A DNA stretch of 64,000 nucleotides from Sulfobacillus thermosulfidooxidans DSM 9293 (lineage in GTDB: Bacteria > Bacillota > Sulfobacillia > Sulfobacillales > Sulfobacillaceae), in contig NZ_FWWY01000001.1 of the NCBI RefSeq assembly GCF_900176145.1, positions 2,307,595 through 2,371,594 of the forward strand. The letters are read 5' to 3'. Made by a program: the position numbers and the translations under genes. Positions 40,603 through 49,245 of this stretch are shown one piece after another (position 1 is the first letter of the stretch; each line of letters begins with the position of its first letter). The notes under the pieces are model-generated. The model saw only the letters and a list, made by a program, of their open reading frames with translations, searched no databases and was not told the origin of the DNA.

Positions 40603-40956
40603 CTGAACGACGTCATTATTTTTTTTGGAGGATTTTTGGGAGCGGTGGCCCGATTTCAGGTGGGACAATGGGTTGGACAGCGCACGAGCGGGGGCTTTCC
40701 GTATGGCACGTTAGTGATTAACACGCTGGGCTGTTTCTTTATTGGTCTCATTGTGTCCCGGTGGGCGTCGGGAGGGCTCTTTAATTTCTTGGATGTGGGC
40801 TTTACCGCCGCCTTTACCACGTTTTCGACCTTTAGCTATGAAACCTGGCGTCTCATCGAAGAAAAATTACTAGGTCTCGCCTTCTTAAATGTGTTTTTCA
40901 ATGTCGGTCTCGGGCTAGCCGGGGTCGAAATGGGCCTGTTTCTCGGGAGGGTGTAA
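40603..40956 (+). CDS. crcB: Fluoride channel subunit FluC/CrcB (1), probable CTG start
   Basis: A 117-residue four-helix membrane protein that exports fluoride as a dimer. The family motifs are GGFLGAVARFQVG (helix 1), GTLVINTLGCFFIGLI (helix 2) and AAFTTFSTFSYET (the phenylalanine and polar track). The frame is closed by TAA at 40573, and no ATG, GTG or TTG occurs before helix 1. CTG 40603 has AAAGGAG nine bases upstream and gives a complete N-terminus (NDVIIFFGGFLG). A start at TTG 40636 would delete half of helix 1. It is followed by a second crcB gene, so the channel is probably a heterodimer. Confidence 0.85.
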   Translation: MNDVIIFFGGFLGAVARFQVGQWVGQRTSGGFPYGTLVINTLGCFFIGLIVSRWASGGLFNFLDVGFTAAFTTFSTFSYETWRLIEEKLLGLAFLNVFFNVGLGLAGVEMGLFLGRV

Positions 40957-40960
40957 GCCG

Positions 40961-41374
40961 ATGAAAAATTGGATTTGGGTGGGCGTCGGCGGCGGCCTGG
41001 GGGCATTAGCCCGGACGGCCCTTGAGCAGGTGGGAACATCTCATCACCTGCCTCTGAATTTCTTTCTCATTAATGTCTTGGGCAGCTTTTTCATTGGGAT
41101 GATTATGGCTCTGAGTGCGGAATGGGGCGTCTTAGCCAATCAATGGCGCTTATTTTGGGGCGTAGGCGTCTTGGGAGGCTTTACCACCTTTTCGACGTTT
41201 ATGCTGGGGGTGCATACGTTATGGCAGGACACGAAAGGGTTAGCGGTGCTGTATTTGACCGGGACCTTGATCGCCGGGTTAGCCGCCGCCTTCGGGGGGC
41301 TGGTCGTGATTCGCGAAGTGGCTCGCATGGCGGCATCCCGGACTCAATTAGAAGAGACTGAGGATGAGGGATGA
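40961..41374 (+). CDS. crcB: Fluoride channel subunit FluC/CrcB (2)
   Basis: A 137-residue paralog of the preceding gene. It has GGGLGALARTALEQ, NFFLINVLGSFFIGMI and GFTTFSTFMLGV, all in family positions, with four membrane helices and a charged C-terminal tail. Tandem crcB pairs are common in Firmicutes and are thought to form antiparallel heterodimers. The stop overlaps the next gene (cobT-bluB) by 4 bases, an unexpected partner. Confidence 0.93.
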   Translation: MKNWIWVGVGGGLGALARTALEQVGTSHHLPLNFFLINVLGSFFIGMIMALSAEWGVLANQWRLFWGVGVLGGFTTFSTFMLGVHTLWQDTKGLAVLYLTGTLIAGLAAAFGGLVVIREVARMAASRTQLEETEDEG

Positions 41375-43128
41375 ACCGTCAAGAAATTGAAATCATACTG
41401 AATAAGGTAACACCGCCTTCAACGCCATTTCGCCAACGAGCCCAAGAACGCATGGACAATCTGACCAAACCCTTAGGGAGCCTGGGCCTATTAGAAAATA
41501 TCGTTGTGCAATTGGCCGCTATCCAACGCAAAATTATTCCAGAATTACGTAAGCCGCATGCGCTCATTTTTGCAGCAGATCACGGCGTCTCCGAAGAGCA
41601 TGTTTCACGGTATGAGGACCACGTGACCGAAGAAATGGCCGTCAATATTGCCATGGAAACGGCTGTGAGTAGTGTTTTAGCGCGTCATAACCAGATTCCT
41701 TTGGACATTGTGGATGTGGGGGTCAAGAGCGTTGTACGCCATCCCAAAGTCATCGTGCAAAAGATTCGAGCGGGGACGCACAATATCGTTTATGGCCCAG
41801 CTATGACGTCAGAAGACGTCGATCGAGCTCTTCATGTCGGTTATGAAATAGCTACCGAAATCATCTTACGGGGGACCGATGTGTTGATTGCTGGGGAGCT
41901 TGGCATTAGTAATACTACCTCGTCTACGGCTATGGCTTGCGCTTTGTTACAGCGTGATCCCCGTGAGATGACGGGGATGGGCAGTGGCATTGATGACGAC
42001 CACCGGATGCACAAAGTGAATATGATCGCCCAAGCGTTAGCGGTAAACCAGGTCGATCCGGAGGATTATTGGGATGTTCTGACCAAATTAGGCGGACTCG
42101 AAATTGCAGCTTTAGTGGGAGCTTATACGAAGGCGGTAGAATCTGGAATTCCTATTATATTAGATGGTCTCATCACGACCGTGGCGGCACTCGGGCTTGT
42201 GCGCGTCAATGCCGAATGCCGACAATATTTTATTGCAGCACATGAATCCCATGAACCCTCACATCAAGCATTATTGACGGCCATGGATCTTAAACCGTTA
42301 TTAAAATGGGATATGAGGCTAGGAGAAGCCTCCGGGGCGTTATTAGTATTCCCGTTGCTACAACAAGGGTGCGCGATTTTAAAAGAAACAGCAACATTCG
42401 CGGACGCTCGGGTATCGAATCCTCATGCCAAGGAATCATTAATGGTGGAGCCTATGCCGCTTGAACACCCTGTACGTACCGACTTTTCTGAGAGTGAGCG
42501 GGAGAGTTTTTATCGTGTCATTATGGGAAGGCGGGATATTCGTATCTATTTGCCAGATCCCATTCCTCAGGTGGTGCTACAACGTGTACTTATGGCAGCT
42601 CATCATGCGCCGTCCGTGGGATTTATGCAACCCTGGAATTTTATTGTGATTGACAATCCCGACATTAAAAGAAGACTGCATGAGGTTGTGGAACAACAAC
42701 GGGTGGTTGCAGCGCAAAATTATACCGATATGCGCCAGCTGCATTATTTACGGCTAAAAGTGGAAGGTCTATTAGAGGCGCCCGTCACGATCTGTGTGAC
42801 CAACGACTCCCACCGGGGTGGACCCCATGTCCTTGGTCGGAATACGATTCCCGAAACAGATTTGATGTCGACGGCGTGTGCGATTGAAAATATGTGGTTA
42901 GCAGCACGTGTCGAAGGATTAGGTATGGGTTGGGTCAGCATTTTCCGTAAGGAAGATGTTCGTGAGATTTTAGGGATACCAGACCATATCGATCCGATTG
43001 CGTTAATGACCGTGGGCTATACGCCCTATTTTCCTGAGATTCCGTTATTAGAACGCGTCGGATGGGAACAACGACGACCATTTGACGACCTGGTTTATTT
43101 TAATCGGTGGTCGTGTTCGGATCATTGA
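41371..43128 (+). CDS. CobT-BluB fusion: lower-ligand synthesis and activation
   Basis: A 585-residue fusion. Residues ~1-355 are nicotinate-nucleotide-dimethylbenzimidazole phosphoribosyltransferase (CobT), with RMDNLTKPLGSLGLLE, FAADHGVSEEHVS and GELGISNTTSSTAMACALL. Residues ~372-585 are BluB, the flavin nitroreductase-fold enzyme that turns reduced FMN into 5,6-dimethylbenzimidazole with O2: FYRVIMGRRDIRIYLPDP, HHAPSVGFMQPWNF and WLAARVEGLGMGWVSIF. So one protein makes and activates the lower ligand of B12. BluB needs oxygen, which points to an aerobe. It overlaps crcB and lies just upstream of the B12 riboswitch rather than under it. Confidence 0.95.
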   Translation: MNRQEIEIILNKVTPPSTPFRQRAQERMDNLTKPLGSLGLLENIVVQLAAIQRKIIPELRKPHALIFAADHGVSEEHVSRYEDHVTEEMAVNIAMETAVSSVLARHNQIPLDIVDVGVKSVVRHPKVIVQKIRAGTHNIVYGPAMTSEDVDRALHVGYEIATEIILRGTDVLIAGELGISNTTSSTAMACALLQRDPREMTGMGSGIDDDHRMHKVNMIAQALAVNQVDPEDYWDVLTKLGGLEIAALVGAYTKAVESGIPIILDGLITTVAALGLVRVNAECRQYFIAAHESHEPSHQALLTAMDLKPLLKWDMRLGEASGALLVFPLLQQGCAILKETATFADARVSNPHAKESLMVEPMPLEHPVRTDFSESERESFYRVIMGRRDIRIYLPDPIPQVVLQRVLMAAHHAPSVGFMQPWNFIVIDNPDIKRRLHEVVEQQRVVAAQNYTDMRQLHYLRLKVEGLLEAPVTICVTNDSHRGGPHVLGRNTIPETDLMSTACAIENMWLAARVEGLGMGWVSIFRKEDVREILGIPDHIDPIALMTVGYTPYFPEIPLLERVGWEQRRPFDDLVYFNRWSCSDH

Positions 43129-43183
43129 TTCCATGATATGATAGGCACAATCAAGTAATGGTTCACGTGCTCAATCTAGCCCG

Positions 43184-43310
43184 AGAGGTGCTTGCCGCTG
43201 GCAAGAGAATAGGGAATCAGGTGAAAGGCCTGAACGGTCCCGCCACTGTAATTCCATCAGTGCTGTTGCTGTTGATGGAAGAGTCAGGAGACCTGCCTTT
43301 GGGGTTAAGA
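43184..43310 (+). ncRNA. Cobalamin riboswitch aptamer
   Basis: Conserved core in order: GGTGCTTGCC, AGGGAATCAGGTGAAA, GGTCCCGCCACTGTAA and the B12 box GAGTCAGGAGACCTGCC (43281-43297). These are the signature segments of the cobalamin (adenosyl- or methylcobalamin) riboswitch. It lies directly before the corrin-ring operon that starts at 43409. Boundaries are approximate. Confidence 0.95.
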
Positions 43311-43341
43311 CATCTTCTGTTCGCGGAAACGGGAGATGGTG

Positions 43342-43391
43342 CTCTAGTTTACTAGAGATCCATCCTCTCGTGCTGTTGAGAGGATTTTTTA
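43342..43391 (+). terminator. Riboswitch expression platform: hairpin plus intrinsic terminator
   Basis: CTCTAGT-TT-ACTAGAG (43342-43357) forms a small hairpin. It is followed by ATCCTCTC (43362-43369) pairing with GAGAGGAT (43378-43385) and a T-run. The second hairpin is an intrinsic terminator placed before the operon's ribosome site, so B12 binding would stop transcription early. Confidence 0.85.
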
Positions 43392-43408
43392 TTAGGTGGG
43401 AGATTGAT

Positions 43409-44077
43409 ATGGGTTATATGCCTATTTTGCTGGACGTCCAAAATCTCCGAGTTTTATTCGTGGGAGGGGGACAGTCAGCACATCGCAAGCTGCCGGAGTT
43501 CCTGGGTAACGGAGCCAGTATTACCATTGTCAGTCCCACCGTACACGAGGTGATATACCCCTATATTGCGGCGGGAGAGGTGAAATGGCGGAAAAAAACC
43601 TATCACTCTCACGATTTACAAGAAATGCAATGTGTGATGGCTTGCACGAACGATCCGGCATTGAATCAGCAGATCGTCTTGGATGCCCGCCGTCAAGGAA
43701 TTCTTGCCGGCAATATCTCTCCCCAAGGACCAAGAGATTTTCAAATGATGGCGGTGCTGCGCGGTGAGTCTTTCATGCTCGCGGCATCGACGATGGGTCA
43801 GGCTCCCCTTTTAGCTCCCATTTTGTTGGAAGACCTTAGCGCGTCTATTAATCCTCAGTGGTCCCGTTTAATTGCTGGAGTGCACCGAATGCGCCAGGAC
43901 GTCCTTAATCGGTGTTCTGTGGAAGAGCGATCGCAAATGTGGCGGCATATGCGAACATTACCATTTCGGACGTGGTTAGAAGAGGCTCACCAGGAAGCGT
44001 GGACGCAAGAAACTTGGGATGACAAACTTCAAGAAGCCTTAGAATCTTGGCGAGCCGAGCAGGAGGGCAAATTGTGA
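43409..44077 (+). CDS. Precorrin-2 dehydrogenase (CysG N-terminal / Met8 type)
   Basis: A 222-residue NAD-dependent dehydrogenase that makes sirohydrochlorin from precorrin-2. It has the Rossmann start MPILLDVQNLRVLFVGGGQSAHRK, the family pattern ITIVSPTVHEVI and ACTNDPALNQQI, and a helical C-terminus. ATG 43409 has TAGGTGGGA upstream. It lacks the methyltransferase half, which is in the next gene. First gene under the riboswitch; it overlaps the next gene by 4 bases. Confidence 0.9.
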   Translation: MGYMPILLDVQNLRVLFVGGGQSAHRKLPEFLGNGASITIVSPTVHEVIYPYIAAGEVKWRKKTYHSHDLQEMQCVMACTNDPALNQQIVLDARRQGILAGNISPQGPRDFQMMAVLRGESFMLAASTMGQAPLLAPILLEDLSASINPQWSRLIAGVHRMRQDVLNRCSVEERSQMWRHMRTLPFRTWLEEAHQEAWTQETWDDKLQEALESWRAEQEGKL

Positions 44078-45501
44078 CAGCAAATCCGGGAAGAGTGTAT
44101 CTGGTAGGTGCCGGGCCGGGTGATCCCAGATTATTGACCGTTCATGCCGTAAGCGTATTAAAGAAAGCAGACGTGGTCGTTTATGACCGGCTAATTCATC
44201 CCAATGTTTTGGACTTATGCCAAGAAGATGCTGAAAGAATTTATGTGGGTAAGGAACACCAGAAAATTTCGACTAGTCAAGATGCCATCAATCAACTTCT
44301 CGTACAACATGCATTAGCGGGCCGAAATGTGGTGCGTCTCAAAGGGGGGGATCCTCTCTTATTTGGACGGGGTGGCGAAGAGGCCGAAGTGCTGTCCGCT
44401 CAAAATATTCCATTTGAAATTATTCCTGGGTTAAGTTCATCCTTGGCCTCATTAGCCTATGCGGGGATACCTGTGACGCATCGTCAAATCGTTCAAGGCG
44501 TGAGTATTGTCGGTGGATTTCGTGGAGAATTTGATTTCCCGTGGAAAGACAAGCATGCATGGATCGTTTTAATGGGACTAGACCATGTTCAACAACTTGT
44601 TGACACCGCGCTGTCCCATGGATTTCCGCCAACGCTTCCGGCCGGTGCGATTGAATGGGGAACATGGGGGAACCAGCGTACGGTGCGAACTTCGTTACAA
44701 GATCTTCCCAAGGCGATTCATCAAAAAAACTTGGAATCGCCGTGTCTTTTGGTTTTTGGTGATAATGTGAATGTGGGCACGACATTGTCGTGGTTTGAAT
44801 CGAAGCCCCTGTATGGTCAACGCATTTTACTTGCCAGCACCTATCCGTGGCCATGGTCACAATTGATGAACCTGCGCGAGCAGGGGGCGGAAGTCTTTAA
44901 TTGGTCGGTGTATCTCAAATCCGTAGCCGACGATCACATTTTGCAGGAATTGTCTTCTGATGCCCAAGTATATCTTGATGAAGCCTCGTTGATAGAACCC
45001 CTTCTCGCGGGATGGCAGAAAACGGGTAGGGATATCAGGCACTTGCCCACATTGATATGCCCCCGTATGACACGCCCCTTAGTCCAGGCGCAAGGATTTA
45101 CTGAGGTGCAAGCGGTAGACATCGAAGAACTAGGGCAGCCACCAACCGTGGGCAACCGTGATCATGTTTACGTGCCTTGGGAACTATGTCAGGAACTTTC
45201 CATCACCAATGAGCCCCAAATAGGTTGCTGGACCCGAGCGGCTAAAAAGCGTCTTACGGATCCACTATGGGACTATCACCTGCAGCGGGATTTCGATGTC
45301 GCGTGGATTTTGTCTAAGCAGGCCGCCAATTGGTATATTGAGCGCGGTCTCTGTGCTAAAAGCATACTCATTGCACCCCCGTTGCAAGCATTCTTTGAGA
45401 GCCTGTCATTACCATGTGGAAAAGTTTCGGTCATGGGGCCAGATCAGTGGACCGATCTATTGGGTACCCATCACCTTATGGCAATAGATTGTGAGGATTG
45501 A
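44074..45501 (+). CDS. cobA: Uroporphyrinogen-III C-methyltransferase fused to a C-terminal HemD-like region
   Basis: A 475-residue protein. Residues ~1-235 are the SUMT (CobA) methyltransferase: VYLVGAGPGDPRLLTVHAV, VVRLKGGDPLLFGRGGEEAEVL and GIPVTHRQIVQGVSIVGG. It makes precorrin-2 with two SAM. The remaining ~240 residues have the length and two-lobed alpha/beta layout of uroporphyrinogen-III synthase (HemD), as in other CobA-HemD fusions, but conserved motifs are weak, so this part is tentative and could be degenerate. GTG 44074 overlaps the stop of the previous gene. Confidence 0.85.
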   Translation: MTANPGRVYLVGAGPGDPRLLTVHAVSVLKKADVVVYDRLIHPNVLDLCQEDAERIYVGKEHQKISTSQDAINQLLVQHALAGRNVVRLKGGDPLLFGRGGEEAEVLSAQNIPFEIIPGLSSSLASLAYAGIPVTHRQIVQGVSIVGGFRGEFDFPWKDKHAWIVLMGLDHVQQLVDTALSHGFPPTLPAGAIEWGTWGNQRTVRTSLQDLPKAIHQKNLESPCLLVFGDNVNVGTTLSWFESKPLYGQRILLASTYPWPWSQLMNLREQGAEVFNWSVYLKSVADDHILQELSSDAQVYLDEASLIEPLLAGWQKTGRDIRHLPTLICPRMTRPLVQAQGFTEVQAVDIEELGQPPTVGNRDHVYVPWELCQELSITNEPQIGCWTRAAKKRLTDPLWDYHLQRDFDVAWILSKQAANWYIERGLCAKSILIAPPLQAFFESLSLPCGKVSVMGPDQWTDLLGTHHLMAIDCED

Positions 45502-45510
45502 GGATAACGC

Positions 45511-48500
45511 ATGATAATTTATTTAACGACTGCTGAGACCGATTTGCTAAGTTTATCGAAAGCCTGTGAACGTGACTCATCGCATCCCTGGGATGTCATG
45601 GCTGTCAATCTGACCGAGCCCGTCAATGAGAGTGATATTTTGCAGCATATTGCCGATCATGGGGAAGTGGTGATTATGCGCCTTTTAGGGGGACGGAAGG
45701 CGTGTCCTCATCTGTTTGATAATATTGTGCAACTTTGTTGGCAGAACAAGATTCCTCTGATGGCATGGCCTGGCGATCTCGAACCTAGTGAGGAATTGCA
45801 AAGGGTTACGAATGTGGATTTTGTATTGTCCGAACAAGCTATGCGTTATGCAGCCCTTGGAGGAGAACGCAACTTTTATCATCTCCTAGGTTTTGTGTCC
45901 GATCATTTTCTTGGCACGCACTATGGATATGAACCTCCTTTTGAAGAGGCGTGGACGGGGATTTATTGGCCAACTATGGATGAGCCCTTGACGCGAGAAC
46001 AGTGGCAGGAGGTAACGCAACCATACGATAACCGTCCTATTGTAGCCATTTTATTTTACCGTGCTCATTGGTTAAGCCGAAATCTCTCGTTTATCGATGC
46101 GATTATAACCGAACTGATTCACCGTGATATGCGCCCACTCCCCGTGTTTACCCAATCCCTCAAGACCGATCAGCAAGTAGCCGCGTGGTTAAACGGAATT
46201 GATGCAGCAATTATTACGATGAGTTTTGCGACGGTGGGACTCCAAGAAGAGATGCAGGGCGTATCTGGCCGGTTAGCGCATCAAGGTGAGCCCAACTTGT
46301 TGATGCAATGGGACGTACCTGTCTTTCAAGCGCTGATTTCTTTGGGATCGGAGAAAACATGGCGCGCCAGTGCCTTGGGACTTGGACCTCTCGAAACGGC
46401 CATGAACGTAGCTATTCCGGAATTTGATGGCCGGATTATTACCATTCCGATTTCATTCCGGGAAGAGGAACCATCGACATCTCATGGTATCCGGAGCCGA
46501 CGTTATGTCACAATTCCGGACCGCATTAGCCGGTTATGTGATATGGTCACCAAAGCGGTCAGATTGCGCCGAACGCCTGTATCCCACCGCCGCATTGCCT
46601 TTGTTTTAACGAATTACCCCTCGAAAAATTCACGTATCGGCAATGCTGTTGGTCTAGACACGCCAAAGTCTTTAGTGAAGTTATTGCACTTAATGGCGCA
46701 AAGTGGGTACGATGTGGGGCCACGTGAATCCCTTCCGGAGAGCGGCGATGAGCTAATGAAAACACTGATTGCCCGGGGAACCCATGATGAGGATTACCTA
46801 ACCGAAGAACAATGGCGGCAAATGGCTGAATTGCCGGTTCCGAAGTATTCACAAAAGTACCAGGCTCTAAATCCTTTAGTGCGGGACCAGGTGGAGAAAC
46901 ATTGGGGAGCCGCGCCAGGACAAGGGGAGCATTTGCACGCGTCGATGAGGATTCCTGGTTGTGTATTTGGCAACATTTTTGTGGGCATTCAGCCACCCCG
47001 GGGGAACGGCGAGGATGAGGTAGGAATTTACCACAGTCCGGAATTACCGCCTTCGCACCATTACATAGCCTATTATCAATGGATCCGGGAGGAATTTCAG
47101 GCCCATGCCGTGATTCATCTAGGAAAACATGGAACCTTGGAATGGTTACCAGGAAAAGGGATCGGATTGTCCCAAGACTGTTTTCCCGATATTGTGTTGG
47201 AGGACTTACCTAACTTTTACCCGTTTATCGTGGATGATCCCGGGGAAGGAACCCAAGCCAAACGGCGCAGTCATGCCGTATTGATTGATCACATGGTGCC
47301 TCCTGTTACAGCCGCGGGCCTTTACGATGACTTGGTGAAAATGCAGCAACTGCTTGATCAATATTATCAAGCAGAAACGCTGGACCCGAGTAAATTGCCC
47401 ATAATTCAAGATGCGATTTGGGAACTGGCGGAATCTATTCACTTGAATCGAGATCTTAATCAATGGGACCGGCCTCAAGATTTTCCGCAATATCTTCTCG
47501 AGATTGACGGCTATCTCTGTGAATTGGAAGCGCGGCAAATTCGTGACGGGTTACACATTTTAGGGCAAAGCCCACAGACCCCAGAGAATTGGGGAGAACT
47601 CCTTTATGCCATGGCCCGCCTGCCCTTTTCCAATACCGTTCCCTCTATGCCCGAGGCCTTGTGTCAAGATTTGGGCATTAATTGGGCGGATTTTCAGGAC
47701 AATTTAGGACGTCCTTATTGGGGTCCAGTTCCCTCCTGGATTGAGTCTTATTTGCCTAAAAGCGTCAGGCGAACTTATGGGGATGTGAAAAAGGCGGTGG
47801 AGCAGCTCGCAAAAACTCTATTAGCTCAGAGTGTGGAGGGTGAAAGACCCGAGCAATTACCCCAAAGCGCCTCGGTAATCGAAGTGGTGCAAACCCGGAT
47901 TGTTCCCTTTTTGAAGGATCTGCAAACCGAAACCACGGCCTTGTTACACGGCTTAGATGGGGGATATGTCCCTCCTGGCCCGAGCGGCGCTCCAACCAGG
48001 GGAATGATTGACGTTTTACCGACCGGGCGTAACTTCTATTCAGTGGATCCGCGAAGCATCCCTTCCATTCCGGCATGGCAAGTGGGACAGCGCCTAGCCA
48101 AAGAATTGATAGAGAAATATCAAAAAGATCACGGACAGATGCCTCACTCTGTTGGCATTGTGGTTTGGGGTACCGCTGCGATGCGGACAGGGGGAGATGA
48201 TGTGGCCGAGATTTTAGCTTTATTGGGAGTCCGCCCTGTATGGGAACAAGCGAACGGGCGTATCCAATCACTCGCAATTATCCCCTTAGAAGAATTGGGG
48301 CGTCCTCGCGTGGATGTTACAGTCCGTATTAGCGGGTTTTTTCGCGACGCTTTTCGCAATGTCATCGATTTGATTCACCAGGCGGTCACTATGGTGGCTC
48401 AGGTCGATGAACCCCTCGATCTCAATCCCGTGCGGGCGCACTGGCTCAGTGATAGGGATAAGGCAATAGCCCAAGGACAATCTGCCGAGCAAGCGGCTCA

Positions 48501-49245
48501 TCAAGCTTTGTGGCGCGTGTTTGGAAGTAAACCAGGAAGTTATGGATCGGGGATTCTTCCGGCTTTAAACACGGGACAGTGGCAAAATCCCGATGATTTA
48601 GCCAAGATCTATTTAACCTGGTCGAGTTATGCCTATAGTGATACAGATTATGGGACGTTTGCTTATCCGGAATTGTCGGCACGCTTAGCGCGGGTTCAGA
48701 TTGCTACGAAAAATCAGGACAACCGCGAGCACGATATTTTTGATAGTGATGACTATCTCCAAGACCATGGAGGAATGGCCGCATCTATTCGTTCTCTCAC
48801 CGGATCGATGCCTGATCTATATTTTGGGGATTCCTCGGATCCTACTCGGTCGACGGTACGGTCTTTTCGAGATGAGGCCTACCGCGTGTTTCGTAGTCGT
48901 GTTGTCAATCCGAAATGGATTCAAGCGGCCATGCGTCATGATTATAAAGGGGCGCTGGAAATGGCGAACACGATGGACTTCCTATTTGGCTATGATGCCA
49001 CGGCGGATTTATTGGAGGATTGGATGTATGACGAGGTGGCCAAGGCTTATGTTACCAATGACGACGTTCGTCAATTTTTCCAAAAGTCCAATCCCTGGGC
49101 CTTGAAAGACATTGCTGAGCGGCTGATTGAAGCGCATCAACGTGGTATGTGGGAACACCCTGATCCCACCATCTATGAAAACGTTGTCGACGCGTTAATG
49201 GAAACAGAGAATACCTTAGAAGAGTGGGGAGAAGACGATGACTGA
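45511..49245 (+). CDS. cobN: Cobaltochelatase large subunit CobN (ChlH-like)
   Basis: A 1244-residue subunit of ATP-dependent cobalt (or magnesium) chelatase, which inserts the metal into hydrogenobyrinate a,c-diamide. The central motifs AVIHLGKHGTLEWLPGKGIGLS and VDDPGEGTQAKRRSHAVLIDHM near residues 535-590, and the C-terminal region with GTAAMRTGGDDVAEILALLGVRP, are typical. Cytoplasmic. It overlaps the next gene (chelatase ATPase) by 8 bases, so the two subunits are made together. It stands in the cobalamin operon, so cobalt is the likely metal. Confidence 0.94.
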   Translation: MIIYLTTAETDLLSLSKACERDSSHPWDVMAVNLTEPVNESDILQHIADHGEVVIMRLLGGRKACPHLFDNIVQLCWQNKIPLMAWPGDLEPSEELQRVTNVDFVLSEQAMRYAALGGERNFYHLLGFVSDHFLGTHYGYEPPFEEAWTGIYWPTMDEPLTREQWQEVTQPYDNRPIVAILFYRAHWLSRNLSFIDAIITELIHRDMRPLPVFTQSLKTDQQVAAWLNGIDAAIITMSFATVGLQEEMQGVSGRLAHQGEPNLLMQWDVPVFQALISLGSEKTWRASALGLGPLETAMNVAIPEFDGRIITIPISFREEEPSTSHGIRSRRYVTIPDRISRLCDMVTKAVRLRRTPVSHRRIAFVLTNYPSKNSRIGNAVGLDTPKSLVKLLHLMAQSGYDVGPRESLPESGDELMKTLIARGTHDEDYLTEEQWRQMAELPVPKYSQKYQALNPLVRDQVEKHWGAAPGQGEHLHASMRIPGCVFGNIFVGIQPPRGNGEDEVGIYHSPELPPSHHYIAYYQWIREEFQAHAVIHLGKHGTLEWLPGKGIGLSQDCFPDIVLEDLPNFYPFIVDDPGEGTQAKRRSHAVLIDHMVPPVTAAGLYDDLVKMQQLLDQYYQAETLDPSKLPIIQDAIWELAESIHLNRDLNQWDRPQDFPQYLLEIDGYLCELEARQIRDGLHILGQSPQTPENWGELLYAMARLPFSNTVPSMPEALCQDLGINWADFQDNLGRPYWGPVPSWIESYLPKSVRRTYGDVKKAVEQLAKTLLAQSVEGERPEQLPQSASVIEVVQTRIVPFLKDLQTETTALLHGLDGGYVPPGPSGAPTRGMIDVLPTGRNFYSVDPRSIPSIPAWQVGQRLAKELIEKYQKDHGQMPHSVGIVVWGTAAMRTGGDDVAEILALLGVRPVWEQANGRIQSLAIIPLEELGRPRVDVTVRISGFFRDAFRNVIDLIHQAVTMVAQVDEPLDLNPVRAHWLSDRDKAIAQGQSAEQAAHQALWRVFGSKPGSYGSGILPALNTGQWQNPDDLAKIYLTWSSYAYSDTDYGTFAYPELSARLARVQIATKNQDNREHDIFDSDDYLQDHGGMAASIRSLTGSMPDLYFGDSSDPTRSTVRSFRDEAYRVFRSRVVNPKWIQAAMRHDYKGALEMANTMDFLFGYDATADLLEDWMYDEVAKAYVTNDDVRQFFQKSNPWALKDIAERLIEAHQRGMWEHPDPTIYENVVDALMETENTLEEWGEDDD

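Noticed and set aside
47765-48277. A 170-codon minus-strand open frame inside cobN
   Set aside because: Fully opposite to a well-conserved part of CobN, basic and low in secondary-structure pattern; a shadow frame.
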